A DNA stretch of 64,000 nucleotides, taken from positions 907,569 through 971,568 of the forward strand of contig CAVWOM010000001.1 of NCBI GenBank assembly GCA_963756575.1, written 5' to 3'. The notes under the pieces were generated by a model. That model was not told where the DNA came from, did not search any database, and saw only the letters and a list, made by a program, of their open reading frames with translations. Shown here piece after piece: positions 8,936 through 17,893 of the stretch. The first letter of the stretch is position 1, and the number at the start of each line of letters is the position of its first letter. The translations under genes were made by a program, and so were the position numbers. The stretch comes from Palsa-504 sp963756575 (GTDB lineage: Bacteria; Actinomycetota; Actinomycetes; Streptosporangiales; Streptosporangiaceae).

Positions 8936-10403
8936 TTAGTTTCCGTGCGGGAGGTTCTTGAGGATGGCCTGCACCTGCGGGTTGCCGGGGTTGCCGGCGT
9001 TCTGGAACAGCACGCTCGCGTTCTGCGCGGCCACCGCCCCCGCGCCCGGCATCCACTGCTGGTACACGTCGGCCACCAGTGCCGCCTGGCCCTCGGCGCT
9101 GGTCACCGGGCTGGCGCACCGGCTAGGGAACCCGGCGTGCGAGACGAGAGCCGACGAGCCGGTGTACCGGGCGCAGTTCTCCGGCTTGCTCTCGAGCCCC
9201 GGCTGGACCGCGGGGGTGCCGTTGGTGCTGGTGAGCGTGGCTCCGCCGATGATGTTGTTGATGGCCCGCGCGGCTACCTCGAGGCTGTCGACCGGGCTGA
9301 GCGGGTTGTAGGGATGGTGCAGGTTCAGCGACCACGCGACCTCGCCGCCCTGGGCGGGAGTGATGGGCTCGAGCCCCTTCCGGCTCGTCTTGGCGTCGGC
9401 GTAGCCGGGGTCGTTGCCGCTCGTCATCAGCGAGAAGACCCACAGGATCTGGCTGGTGTCCTTGTCGCAGGCGAAGTTGACCTGGCTGGGCTCGGCGGCG
9501 ACGTTCGGGTTCTGGCAGGCGGTGGTGATCTCGCTCCGGACCGTCGTCACGCTGGCCGGCCACGACGGACCCGGCCTCAGCAGGATCAGCGCGCCGACGC
9601 CGAGGACGGCGACGAGGACCACCGACCCCACGGCGATCGTGCGGCCGTGACCCGAACGAGCCCGCCGGACCCGCTTCCGCCCAGCTGCCTTCCGCGGAGC
9701 CGTCTTCCGCGCAGCCGTCTTCCGCGCAGCCGTTTGCCGCCGGGCCGTCTTCTGCCCGGCTGACGGCCGCGGGGCTGTCTTCTCCCGGGCTGGAGCCGGC
9801 CGAGCGGAGGCGCCCGGGGCGCCCTGCCGCCGGCTCGCGGGCCGGGTGGCGACCCGGCGGGCCGCCCGCGGCCGCGCGGTCTGCCGTCCCCGGCTGATCA
9901 GCTCCTGGGTCCGGTCCACCGGCTCGAGCCGGTCGTCCTCGGCGTCGTCGTCCTCCCACCAGCTCTCGGGCTCCTCGTCCTCCCAGCCGCCCTCCGGCCC
10001 GCCCAAATCCGGCCCGCCCAAATCCGGCCCGCGCGAATGTCTCGCCAAATCCGGCCCGCCCAAATCCGGCCCGGCGAAGTCTCGCTCGGCATAGTCCGGC
10101 CCGGCGAAGTCTCGGCCCGGCGAAGTCCGGCCCGGCGAAGTCCGGCCCGGCGAAGTCTCGCTCGGCGAAGCCGGGCTCGTAGCCGGCCCCAGCTAGGTCC
10201 GGCTCAGGTTCCCGGCGGTACCCGGATCCGGCGGTGCCGTGCTCCCGTGGCCGGCGTCGCGCCGGACTGGCGACCCCGCGAGTGCGCGCCGCCCGCCACT
10301 CGGAGACGTCTCTCTCCAGGTCGAGAACCCTGAGTTCTATCTCGGAGTACCCGTCGTCACCATTATCGATAAAGTTTTCGAATCGCTCGCTCGTCGTAAT
10401 CAC
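8936..10403 (-). CDS. Repeat-containing single-pass membrane protein, frameshifted
   Basis: The start is a GTG at 10403 (VITTSERFENF), followed by a probable coiled-coil stretch, then a run of five-residue units of the type FAGPD. One extra base at about 10112 breaks the frame inside these repeats. Past it the same repeat continues in the next frame (DYAERDFAGPDLGGPDL) into an acidic segment (ESWWEDDDAEDD), a Lys/Arg/Ala-rich segment, one transmembrane helix (VGSVVLVAVLGVGALILL) and an extracellular domain of about 210 residues with four Cys. The total is about 488 residues if the frame is restored. I do not recognise a family for the outer domain. It lies directly upstream of the peptidoglycan hydrolase. 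The uninterrupted ATG-initiated piece is 8936-10063. Confidence 0.65.
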
Positions 10404-10448
10404 CCCTGATCCATGACCTGAACGGGGGCACCCAAGCCGGCGCCGACG

Positions 10449-10462
10449 CGGGACGTGTCCCG
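10449..10462. promoter_or_regulatory. Palindrome upstream of the repeat membrane gene
   Basis: CGGGACGTGTCCCG is a near-perfect dyad 46 bp before the GTG start of the minus-strand gene. It could be an operator. No regulator is assigned. Confidence 0.3.
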
Positions 10463-10537
10463 TGCGAGGAAGCCTAAGAGCTGCGCTCAAGGGCTGCCGC
10501 GTCCGGCCCGGTGAGGTCCGGCTGGCGGCTTGGCTTA

Positions 10538-10569
10538 TGTGTTCGACCCGTGCCTAGTATTAGAACACA
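10538..10569. promoter_or_regulatory. Inverted repeat TGTGTTC ... GAACACA
   Basis: Seven-base arms are separated by 18 bp in an AT-richer patch (CTAGTATTAG) of an otherwise very GC-rich gap. The layout resembles an operator or a bent promoter site for the minus-strand gene starting at 10403. Confidence 0.35.
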
Positions 10570-10712
10570 AATGCGATCTTCTCCGCCAGTGTAGTCGGCC
10601 AGTCCGCTGAGGACATCGTGCCGCCAGCCAATGCGGACCGCAACACGCCGGGACCGGGCGCTCTCGTTTACCACCGCGATGTCACATCGCGGTGGTTCAA
10701 GCCACCGCAGGA

Positions 10713-12416
<1,704 letters not shown>

Positions 12417-12459
12417 GAGATCTAGTTATGTCACCGGAGCCGCCCAGGTCAAGCCGCCG

Positions 12460-14202
12460 TCACGGCGGGCCGGCCTTTCCCGGCCGGCAGGCCCACCCGC
12501 CGCCGGCCCAGCCGCAGACCCGCTCGTAGCCCGGGCTGAAGGTTCCCGCCCACCGCACGTTGGCGTCGAAGGCCGCCGGCGGCCGCTGGGCGGTGTAACT
12601 GGCGGCCGTGGTGACGGGCCCGCCGGTGGTGTCGACCGCGATCAGCGGGTACCGGTACACCGGCCGGGTCGCGGTGACCTTGCCGTTGACCACCTTGCTG
12701 ATGACCAGGGTGGCCGGCGCCCGGCCGTGCTCCACCCAGCTCACCAGCGCGCCGAGTCCGTCGAACGAGTCGGGGCCGTCCCCGCCGCCGCAGTGCGCCA
12801 CCCCCGGCAGCATGAACAGCCGGGCGAACGCCGCCGTCTTCGCCGGGCCGCCCATGAAGTTCTCCACCGCCTGGTAGTAGGCGATGGTGCCCACCGGGGA
12901 GATGGCCGGGTCGGCCAGCCCCTGCCACAGGATCAGCTTCCCGCCGTCGTCACGGAAGGCGCGCAGGTCGGGATCGGTCGCGTCGTACAGGCCCGCGGTC
13001 TGCTGCATCAGCTTCTCGAAGTACGCGGTGGTGAACCTGATGTCGCTGATGGAAAGGCGCGGGTCGGCGCCGGAGCCCATCAGGTACTTGATGGTCTGGG
13101 TGGCGATGCCCCAGTCGATCGAGCCCGGCACCGGGCCGCCCGGCGGGACGATCCAGGACAGCCAGTTAGCCTCCGAACCGCGCAGTTCCCAGCCCGGGTA
13201 GAGCAGCGTGCCCTGGCTGGTGACCGGCCCGCCGTAGAGCCTGTTCACCGCGGTGACCTGGGCCGCGGTCAGGCAGAAGCGGGCCGACGTCGCGGCCTGC
13301 CCCGGCCGGCACGCGATGCTCGCCGGGTCCCAGTGGCAGGCGAACGGGTCGGCGATCAGCCCGTCCGGGTCGGCGCAGGCCTTCATCACCGCCGCGTGCA
13401 GCGGGCCCAGGTCGGCCGCCGTCAGGATCGGCTGGCCGCCCGGTCCGGTGTTGGCCAGCGTGTTCCAGCCCTCGTAGAAGACGTTGAGCGGGGTGAGGAT
13501 CGAGGCCGGGGCGCCGGCGATGATGCCGTTGAAGTCGCGCGGATAGCGCTGCGCCTCCGTCAGTCCCTCGTGGCCGCCCTGCGAGCAGCCGTCGTAATAC
13601 GACTCGGCCGGCCCGCGGCCGTAGAAGGCGGCGATGATGGCCTTGGCCGCCACGGCCAGCGCGTGCTCGGAGGCATAGCCGAAGTCGGCCCGCAGGTTCT
13701 GGTCGGCCGCGAAGGACCCGCTGAACAAGGCGCCCGCGTGCCCCTCGTTGTCGGTCGCCATCGCGAACTGGCCGGTGGTCGCCGGCAGGCAGCCGTAACT
13801 GGCCTCCGGAGGGTTCAGCGCGTCGGTCCCGCAGTAGCCCCCGCAGCCGATCTGCAGGTATTTCCCCTGGTAGTTATCGGTCGGCAGGATCAGCTGAAAC
13901 TGGATCTGCGGCGCGATCAGCCCGTTGACCTCGCAGCCCGCGTACTTTCCCAGCGGATTGGCGCTCGCCGCGACGAACGCCGCCGAGAGCACCGTCGCCG
14001 AGGCTCCGGGAACGGTGCTGAAAGCTGGCTGCGCCAGCGAGTCGCACGACCGCGCGGGCGCTATCGTCAGGACCTTCGCGGCCGGAGTCCGGCCGGGCGC
14101 GAAGATGCCGGCCCGGGCGATGCCGACGCAGACGCCCAGCACGGCCAGCACGGACACCGCGACGGCCAGCCAGGCGAGCTTCCCGGGCCGGCGTCGCATC
14201 AC
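12460..14202 (-). CDS. Tannase / feruloyl esterase family secreted protein
   Basis: A 580-residue alpha/beta-hydrolase. An N-terminal signal anchor (residues 9-31) precedes the catalytic region. The nucleophile elbow is GCSQGGHEG with Ser207. The acid is probably Asp in WQGLADPAISP and the His is in LPGVAHCGGG. Multiple Cys, including CGGYCG, are typical of disulfides in this family, which cleaves phenolic esters such as gallate or ferulate esters. It lies 5 bp downstream of the SRPBCC gene, so the two are probably co-transcribed. Enzymes of this family feed aromatic acids into ring-cleavage routes; a meta-cleavage operon lies at 25.6-30.1 kb, but a link is only inference. Confidence 0.88.
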   Translation of the reverse strand: MMRRRPGKLAWLAVAVSVLAVLGVCVGIARAGIFAPGRTPAAKVLTIAPARSCDSLAQPAFSTVPGASATVLSAAFVAASANPLGKYAGCEVNGLIAPQIQFQLILPTDNYQGKYLQIGCGGYCGTDALNPPEASYGCLPATTGQFAMATDNEGHAGALFSGSFAADQNLRADFGYASEHALAVAAKAIIAAFYGRGPAESYYDGCSQGGHEGLTEAQRYPRDFNGIIAGAPASILTPLNVFYEGWNTLANTGPGGQPILTAADLGPLHAAVMKACADPDGLIADPFACHWDPASIACRPGQAATSARFCLTAAQVTAVNRLYGGPVTSQGTLLYPGWELRGSEANWLSWIVPPGGPVPGSIDWGIATQTIKYLMGSGADPRLSISDIRFTTAYFEKLMQQTAGLYDATDPDLRAFRDDGGKLILWQGLADPAISPVGTIAYYQAVENFMGGPAKTAAFARLFMLPGVAHCGGGDGPDSFDGLGALVSWVEHGRAPATLVISKVVNGKVTATRPVYRYPLIAVDTTGGPVTTAASYTAQRPPAAFDANVRWAGTFSPGYERVCGWAGGGWACRPGKAGPP

Positions 14203-14207
14203 CGGGC

Positions 14208-14666
14208 TCAGCTCAGCGTGTCGGCGTAGGCCTTGAGCGCTGTCAGCGTCCGCGCGCTCTCCGTCCGGAACGCGCGGACCAGTGCCGGCTGGATCAGCCG
14301 GAGCCGCGGCGGAACCACCATCGTCACCACCCGCGCCACGTGGGTCACGTCGGCGCCGGGCCCCGGCGCCAGCGTGTACCGCAGCGTCACGTCCACGATG
14401 CCGGCCCGGAGCCGCAGGGTCATCGGCTGGCGGAAGGTGACCGCCGTAGGCCGCTCGAACTCCGTGACAGTACCGTTCCGCACGCCGAACGGACCCGGCT
14501 CACGATAGGTAGTGCCGAGCCTCACGGGATCCGAGGAGATCGCCGTGGTGCCGCGGAACGCCGGGGACTTGGCGAGCCACCGGTCCTGGCCGCCGAAGTC
14601 GGTGATCAGGTCGAAGATCTTCTCGGCCACGCACCGGATGTCCGCCTCGGCGGGGAGCGTGGGCAT
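14208..14666 (-). CDS. SRPBCC-family (polyketide cyclase/START-like) protein
   Basis: A 152-residue protein with the helix-grip pattern of SRPBCC proteins: an N-terminal beta strand, VAEKIFDLITDFGGQDRW, a middle sheet (VRNGTVTEFERPTAVTFRQP) and a long C-terminal helix (FRTESARTLTALKAYA). Such proteins bind hydrophobic ligands; no catalytic residue can be assigned. It is first in an operon with the tannase-like gene. Confidence 0.8.
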   Translation of the reverse strand: MPTLPAEADIRCVAEKIFDLITDFGGQDRWLAKSPAFRGTTAISSDPVRLGTTYREPGPFGVRNGTVTEFERPTAVTFRQPMTLRLRAGIVDVTLRYTLAPGPGADVTHVARVVTMVVPPRLRLIQPALVRAFRTESARTLTALKAYADTLS

Positions 14667-14761
14667 GGTCCTCCCGGTGCCGGGGCATGACGCCGTCTTC
14701 GTTCGGCATCTACCTTGTCGCCGGCCTGAGCCGGTGTCAACGAGTCAGCTAAAGACTGGCT

Positions 14762-15046
14762 TCAGCTGGCCCGGGCCTGGCGGCCGGGGTGGCCGCGGGG
14801 CCGCTTGAACGCGACGATCCGGCCCTTCTCGAAGATCTCACCGCCCCAGACGCCGCAGGGCTCACCGCGCTCGACCGCGCCGGCCAGGCAGGAACGCCGC
14901 AGCGGGCAGGCCTCGCAGCAGGCCTTGGCCAGCTCGAGGTCGGCCGGCTGATCGGAGAACCACAGCTGCGTGCCGTCGCTGCAGGGCAACGGATCACCCA
15001 GGTCAGCGGCTCGCCTGGCCAATGTGGACAGCGAATAACTCGTCAT
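14762..15046 (-). CDS. whiB7: WhiB7-type transcriptional regulator
   Basis: A 94-residue WhiB protein that coordinates a 4Fe-4S cluster through Cys22, Cys44, Cys47 and Cys53. The G-V-W-G-G turn (65-69) is followed by EIFEKGRIVAFKRPRGHPGR. This closely resembles the WhiB7 C-terminus, where the basic RGRP-type AT-hook contacts AT-rich promoter DNA. Here the hook reads RGHP, one substitution from the usual RGRP. WhiB7/WblC works with the primary sigma factor to switch on ribosome-antibiotic resistance genes. The leader carries a uORF and hairpins, as known for whiB7 in other actinobacteria. Confidence 0.85.
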   Translation of the reverse strand: MTSYSLSTLARRAADLGDPLPCSDGTQLWFSDQPADLELAKACCEACPLRRSCLAGAVERGEPCGVWGGEIFEKGRIVAFKRPRGHPGRQARAS

Positions 15047-15048
15047 GT

Positions 15049-15171
15049 CGCTTCACCCCCGTGAAACGGATCCCGTCACCGGATTTCCCCGTCAAAAATC
15101 CGGACACGTACAGTTTGCACCCAAACCCGGCCGGATGGTATCAGCCGTGAGGCTGATATTCCCTCTGTCAT
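15049..15171 (-). promoter_or_regulatory. Structured whiB7 leader (attenuator-like)
   Basis: Reading towards whiB7, three inverted repeats follow each other. ATCAGCC-TCAC-GGCTGAT is at 15157-15140. CCGGATTT with its partner AAATCCGG lies at 15103-15079, with a 9-base loop. TTCAC-GGGG-GTGAA at 15065-15052 holds the purine-rich ribosome site in its loop and right arm, just before the ATG. The first two lie inside a short uORF. Known whiB7/wblC leaders couple uORF translation to attenuation, and this layout fits that model. Confidence 0.55.
15076..15171 (-). CDS. Candidate 31-codon uORF in the whiB7 leader
   Basis: ATG at 15171 (MTEGISASRL...) runs 31 codons to TGA at 15076-15078, ending 30 bp before the whiB7 start. 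It has no visible ribosome site and could be read from a leaderless transcript. It spans the first two hairpins of the leader. Its peptide resembles nothing I recognise; position rather than sequence suggests a regulatory role. Confidence 0.45.
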   Translation of the reverse strand: MTEGISASRLIPSGRVWVQTVRVRIFDGEIR

Positions 15172-15225
15172 CGATCAGACACGTAATGTCGCGACCGCGG
15201 CGGCCCGGGGCCCGGGCCGGACAGG

Positions 15226-15385
15226 GCGAACCGGGGCGGGGCAGGCCGAGGCGGAGCGCGGGGGCCGGGCGAGGCGAACCGGGGCGGGGCAGGCCGAGGC
15301 GGAGCGCGGGGGCCGGGCGAGGCGGACTGCGGGGGCCGGGCGAGGCGGACGCGGGGGCCGGGCGAGGCGGAGCGGGGGCCAGGCT
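15226..15385. repeat. GC-rich tandem repeat
   Basis: A unit of about 52 bp (GCGAACCGGGGCGGGGCAGG... to GGGGGCCGGGCGAG) is present twice. It is followed by three shorter versions of the GGGGGCCGGGCGAGGCGGA half. It fills the space between whiB7's leader and the end of the XRE gene. Confidence 0.75.
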
Positions 15386-15665
15386 AGGCGCTGAGCGCGG
15401 TTTCCCCGGCCGGACGGCTCGGCGTCCCCGCGCAAGCCCGCGCGATCTCCGCCAGCGGCAGGCCGAGCGCCTCGGCCAGCGCGGCCACGGTGAAGAAGGC
15501 CGGGGTGGCGATGCGGCCAGTCTCGATCTTGCGCAGCGTCTCCGCGGGAACGCCGGAGGCGGCGGCGATCTCGGCCATGCTGCGCGGCCCGCGCGCCTCG
15601 CGCAGCAGCATGCCGAGCCGCTGTCCCCGTTCGTGCTCGAGGCGGGTGAGAGGAGGTCGGACCAT
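15384..15665 (-). CDS. XRE-family HTH regulator
   Basis: A 93-residue protein made almost entirely of a Cro/C1 helix-turn-helix: LGMLLREARGPRSMAEIAAASGVPAETLRKIETGR, then VAALAEALGLPLAEIARAC. It is divergent from the methionine aminopeptidase gene with 51 bp between starts, and the space contains a perfect palindrome. The simplest reading is an autoregulated repressor that also controls the aminopeptidase gene. Confidence 0.85.
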   Translation of the reverse strand: MVRPPLTRLEHERGQRLGMLLREARGPRSMAEIAAASGVPAETLRKIETGRIATPAFFTVAALAEALGLPLAEIARACAGTPSRPAGETALSA

Positions 15666-15677
15666 ACCGTGATAGTA

Positions 15678-15687
15678 ATACCGGTAT
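15678..15687. promoter_or_regulatory. Palindromic operator candidate between XRE and MetAP genes
   Basis: ATACCGGTAT is a perfect 10-bp palindrome inside an AT-rich stretch (ATAGTAATACCGGTATAGTTAT) in the middle of a 51-bp divergent promoter region. This is the expected place for a small XRE repressor to bind. Confidence 0.5.
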
Positions 15688-15716
15688 AGTTATCCCGCAA
15701 AGGGAGGCGTGACGCG

Positions 15717-16484
15717 GTGGTAGAGATCAAGACAGCAGGCGAGGTCCAGGCGATGCGGGCCGCCGGACAGGTGGTGGCGCGGATCCTGGCCACCGTCCAG
15801 GAGCAGGCCAAGGCCGGGATGCGGACGGCCGACCTGGACGAGATCGCCCGCGGCGTGCTGGCCGACGCGGGCGCCTACTCGCCGTTCCTCGACTACAAGC
15901 CCCGGTTCGCGCCGGTGCCGTTCCCGGCGGTCATCTGCACCTCGGTGAACGACGCCGCGCTGCACGGCATCCCCGGCCGGAAGAAGCTGGCCCACGGCAA
16001 CCTGGTCAGCGTGGACAGCGGGGCCGTGCTCGACGGCTGGGCCGCCGACGCCGCGGTCTCCTTCACGATCGGGACGCCGCGGCCGGACGACGCGCAGCTG
16101 ATCGACGTCAGCCGGGACGCGCTGCGGGCGGGCATCGCCGCGGCCGTCCCCGGCGGCCGGCTCGGCGACATCTCCGCCGCCATCGGCACCATCGGGCGCA
16201 AGGGAGGCTACGGGATCTGCACCGACTTCGGCGGCCACGGCGTCGGCCGGGCCATGCACGAGGACCCGCACATCCCGAACGAGGGGGCCCCCGGGCGCGG
16301 CCTGCGGCTCGTCCCCGGGCTGGTGATCGCCATCGAGCCCTGGTTCCTGGCCGGCGGCCGGGACCTCTACCGGATCGACCGCGACGGCTGGACGATCCGC
16401 AGCGGCGACGGCAGCCGGGCCGCCCACGTCGAGCACACGGTGGCGGTCACTGAAGACGGCCCCCAGATCCTGACCGTCCCCTAG
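15717..16484 (+). CDS. map: Methionine aminopeptidase type I
   Basis: A 255-residue enzyme that removes the initiator Met from nascent proteins. All five metal ligands are visible: Asp100, Asp111, His174, Glu207 and Glu239, with the substrate-facing His83 in ALHGIP. The start is GTG at 15717 behind GGGAGG. It lacks an N-terminal zinc finger extension. It is not in the ribosomal-protein cluster where the housekeeping map usually lies, so it is probably an extra, regulated paralogue controlled by the divergent XRE protein. Confidence 0.92.
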   Translation: MVEIKTAGEVQAMRAAGQVVARILATVQEQAKAGMRTADLDEIARGVLADAGAYSPFLDYKPRFAPVPFPAVICTSVNDAALHGIPGRKKLAHGNLVSVDSGAVLDGWAADAAVSFTIGTPRPDDAQLIDVSRDALRAGIAAAVPGGRLGDISAAIGTIGRKGGYGICTDFGGHGVGRAMHEDPHIPNEGAPGRGLRLVPGLVIAIEPWFLAGGRDLYRIDRDGWTIRSGDGSRAAHVEHTVAVTEDGPQILTVP

Positions 16485-16543
16485 CGGCGGACGGCCGGGC
16501 CCGGACCGCGCCCCGTCTACCCCAATGACCAGCACGTATCCGC

Positions 16544-17320
16544 TCACGGGGGCAGCTCGACCCCGCAGAGCCGGGCGCAGTAGGCGAGCAGCTCGTCCTG
16601 GAACCAGACATCACGGGTCGCGGGATGGGCCTCCTGCGGCTGCTGGTGGAAGAAGTAGCCCCCGGTCACGGTGGCCGCGGGGTCGTCGCTGACCGCCAGC
16701 CAGGCCTGCGTCACCGGGGCCAGCGACAGGTCGTCCGCCGCGGCCGGGCCGCCCATCTTGGTCGGCACCCAGCCGGGCTCGACCCCGTTGACGAGCACGT
16801 CCGGCCACCGGCGGGCCATCGCGAAGGTGAGCGCCACGTCGAGCAGCTTGCTCTCGGAGTAGGCTCCGAAGCTGCTCCAGGGCCGCCGCTCCCACTGCGC
16901 GTCGCCGAGATCGGCGTCGGCGTCGCGGTGCAGGCCCGAGCTCAGGTAGACCAGCCGCCCGGGCCGTTCGATGAGGGCCGTCAGCAGGTACGGTGCGAGC
17001 ACGTTGACCGCGAAGATCAGCGAAAGGCCGTCCTCGGTCGTCACCCGGTGCGGCGGGTTCCGGTGGCCGACCCCGGCGTTGTGGATGACCGCGTCGAACG
17101 GCCCGGCCGCGTTGGCCTGCTCCGCGACCTGCCGCATCCCGGCCAGCCCGGCCAGGTCCCCGGTGGTCACGTCCGCCGCTTGCGGCAGCTCGGCCTGGGC
17201 ATCCTCGGCCCGGCTCTTGTTCCGGGCGTGCAGCACGACCGCGTGCCCCTCGGCGGCCAGCAGCCGCCCCGCCATCAGCCCCAGCCCGTCACTCGAACCC
17301 GTGATGAGTACGCGTGCCAC
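16544..17320 (-). CDS. Short-chain dehydrogenase/reductase
   Basis: A 258-residue SDR. The cofactor motif ITGSSDGLG (6-14), the NAG motif at 81-83, Ser127/128, and the catalytic Tyr154-x-x-x-Lys158 (YSESK) are all present. HARNKSRA after beta-2 suggests NADP(H). The start is GTG at 17320 with GGGAGCC upstream. It is transcribed alone; the substrate is unknown. Confidence 0.9.
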   Translation of the reverse strand: MARVLITGSSDGLGLMAGRLLAAEGHAVVLHARNKSRAEDAQAELPQAADVTTGDLAGLAGMRQVAEQANAAGPFDAVIHNAGVGHRNPPHRVTTEDGLSLIFAVNVLAPYLLTALIERPGRLVYLSSGLHRDADADLGDAQWERRPWSSFGAYSESKLLDVALTFAMARRWPDVLVNGVEPGWVPTKMGGPAAADDLSLAPVTQAWLAVSDDPAATVTGGYFFHQQPQEAHPATRDVWFQDELLAYCARLCGVELPP

Positions 17321-17371
17321 CAGGCTCCCTCCGGCGCCCCCGCGTAGGCTCTAGTACCGGAAGGGAGCACG

Positions 17372-17650
17372 ATGTCATCCTCGCCGGAGTCACCGCACCT
17401 GGACAACCACCACCGGAATACGCTGCGCCAGATCTTCGAGCACCCCGTGAGTCACAACATCGAGTGGCACGCGGTCATCTCGCTGCTCGAGGCGATCGGC
17501 ACGGTCGACGTCCACCACGACGGCAAGGTCACCGTCGCGGTCGGCTCGGAGCGCCAGATCTTCGACGCCCCGCCGGGCAAGGACATCGACGCCCAGATGG
17601 TCGTCGACCTGCGCCACCTGCTCGACAAGGCCGGGTACGCCCCCGCCTGA
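17372..17650 (+). CDS. Small conserved hypothetical protein (HicA-like)
   Basis: A 92-residue soluble protein. The centre (HNIEWHAVISLLEAIGTVDVHHDGKVTVAVG) resembles the alpha-beta layout of HicA-type double-stranded RNA-binding folds, but no antitoxin gene is next to it. It starts 52 bp from the divergent SDR and ends 23 bp before a very strong hairpin. The function is unassigned. Confidence 0.65.
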   Translation: MSSSPESPHLDNHHRNTLRQIFEHPVSHNIEWHAVISLLEAIGTVDVHHDGKVTVAVGSERQIFDAPPGKDIDAQMVVDLRHLLDKAGYAPA

Positions 17651-17672
17651 GCCGCGGCGGTCCCGGACATAC

Positions 17673-17708
17673 GAGCGCGGCGGGCACCAGCCGGTGCCCG
17701 CCGCGCTC
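17673..17708. terminator. Strong 16-bp hairpin
   Basis: GAGCGCGGCGGGCACC pairs perfectly with its complement across a 4-base AGCC loop. It lies between the end of the 92-residue gene and the convergent SDR remnant, so it can stop transcription from both sides. There is no T-run, as is common in high-GC genomes. Confidence 0.8.
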
Positions 17709-17893
17709 GCGTCATAGGCCTGCGCCACATCCAGTCCCCGGGACGCGCCGAACGCCCCGGTCGACGCGGCCACCGCCGCCAGTACCTCCGGCCGCCGGCC
17801 CAGGATGGCCACGTCGTCCCCGGCCGCGCGCAGCGTCGCCGCCACCGCCGCCCCGATGCCGGTGCCGCCTCCGGTGACGAGCACTACGGACAC
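17709..17893 (-). pseudogene. Truncated SDR remnant after the LLM gene
   Basis: A GTG at 17893 overlaps the stop of the LLM gene and opens VSVVLVTGGGTGIGAAVAATLRAAGDD, followed by AILGRRPEVLAAVAAS. This is the Rossmann start of a classical SDR. After about 60 residues the similarity ends and the frame enters the hairpin at 17673-17708. No NAG or YxxxK motif follows. The coupling to the upstream gene shows it was once the third gene of the P450-LLM operon. Confidence 0.7.

Noticed and set aside
15092..15811. 239-codon minus-strand frame over the whiB7 leader and XRE gene
   Set aside because: It is mostly translated GC-rich repeat and off-frame XRE coding sequence.
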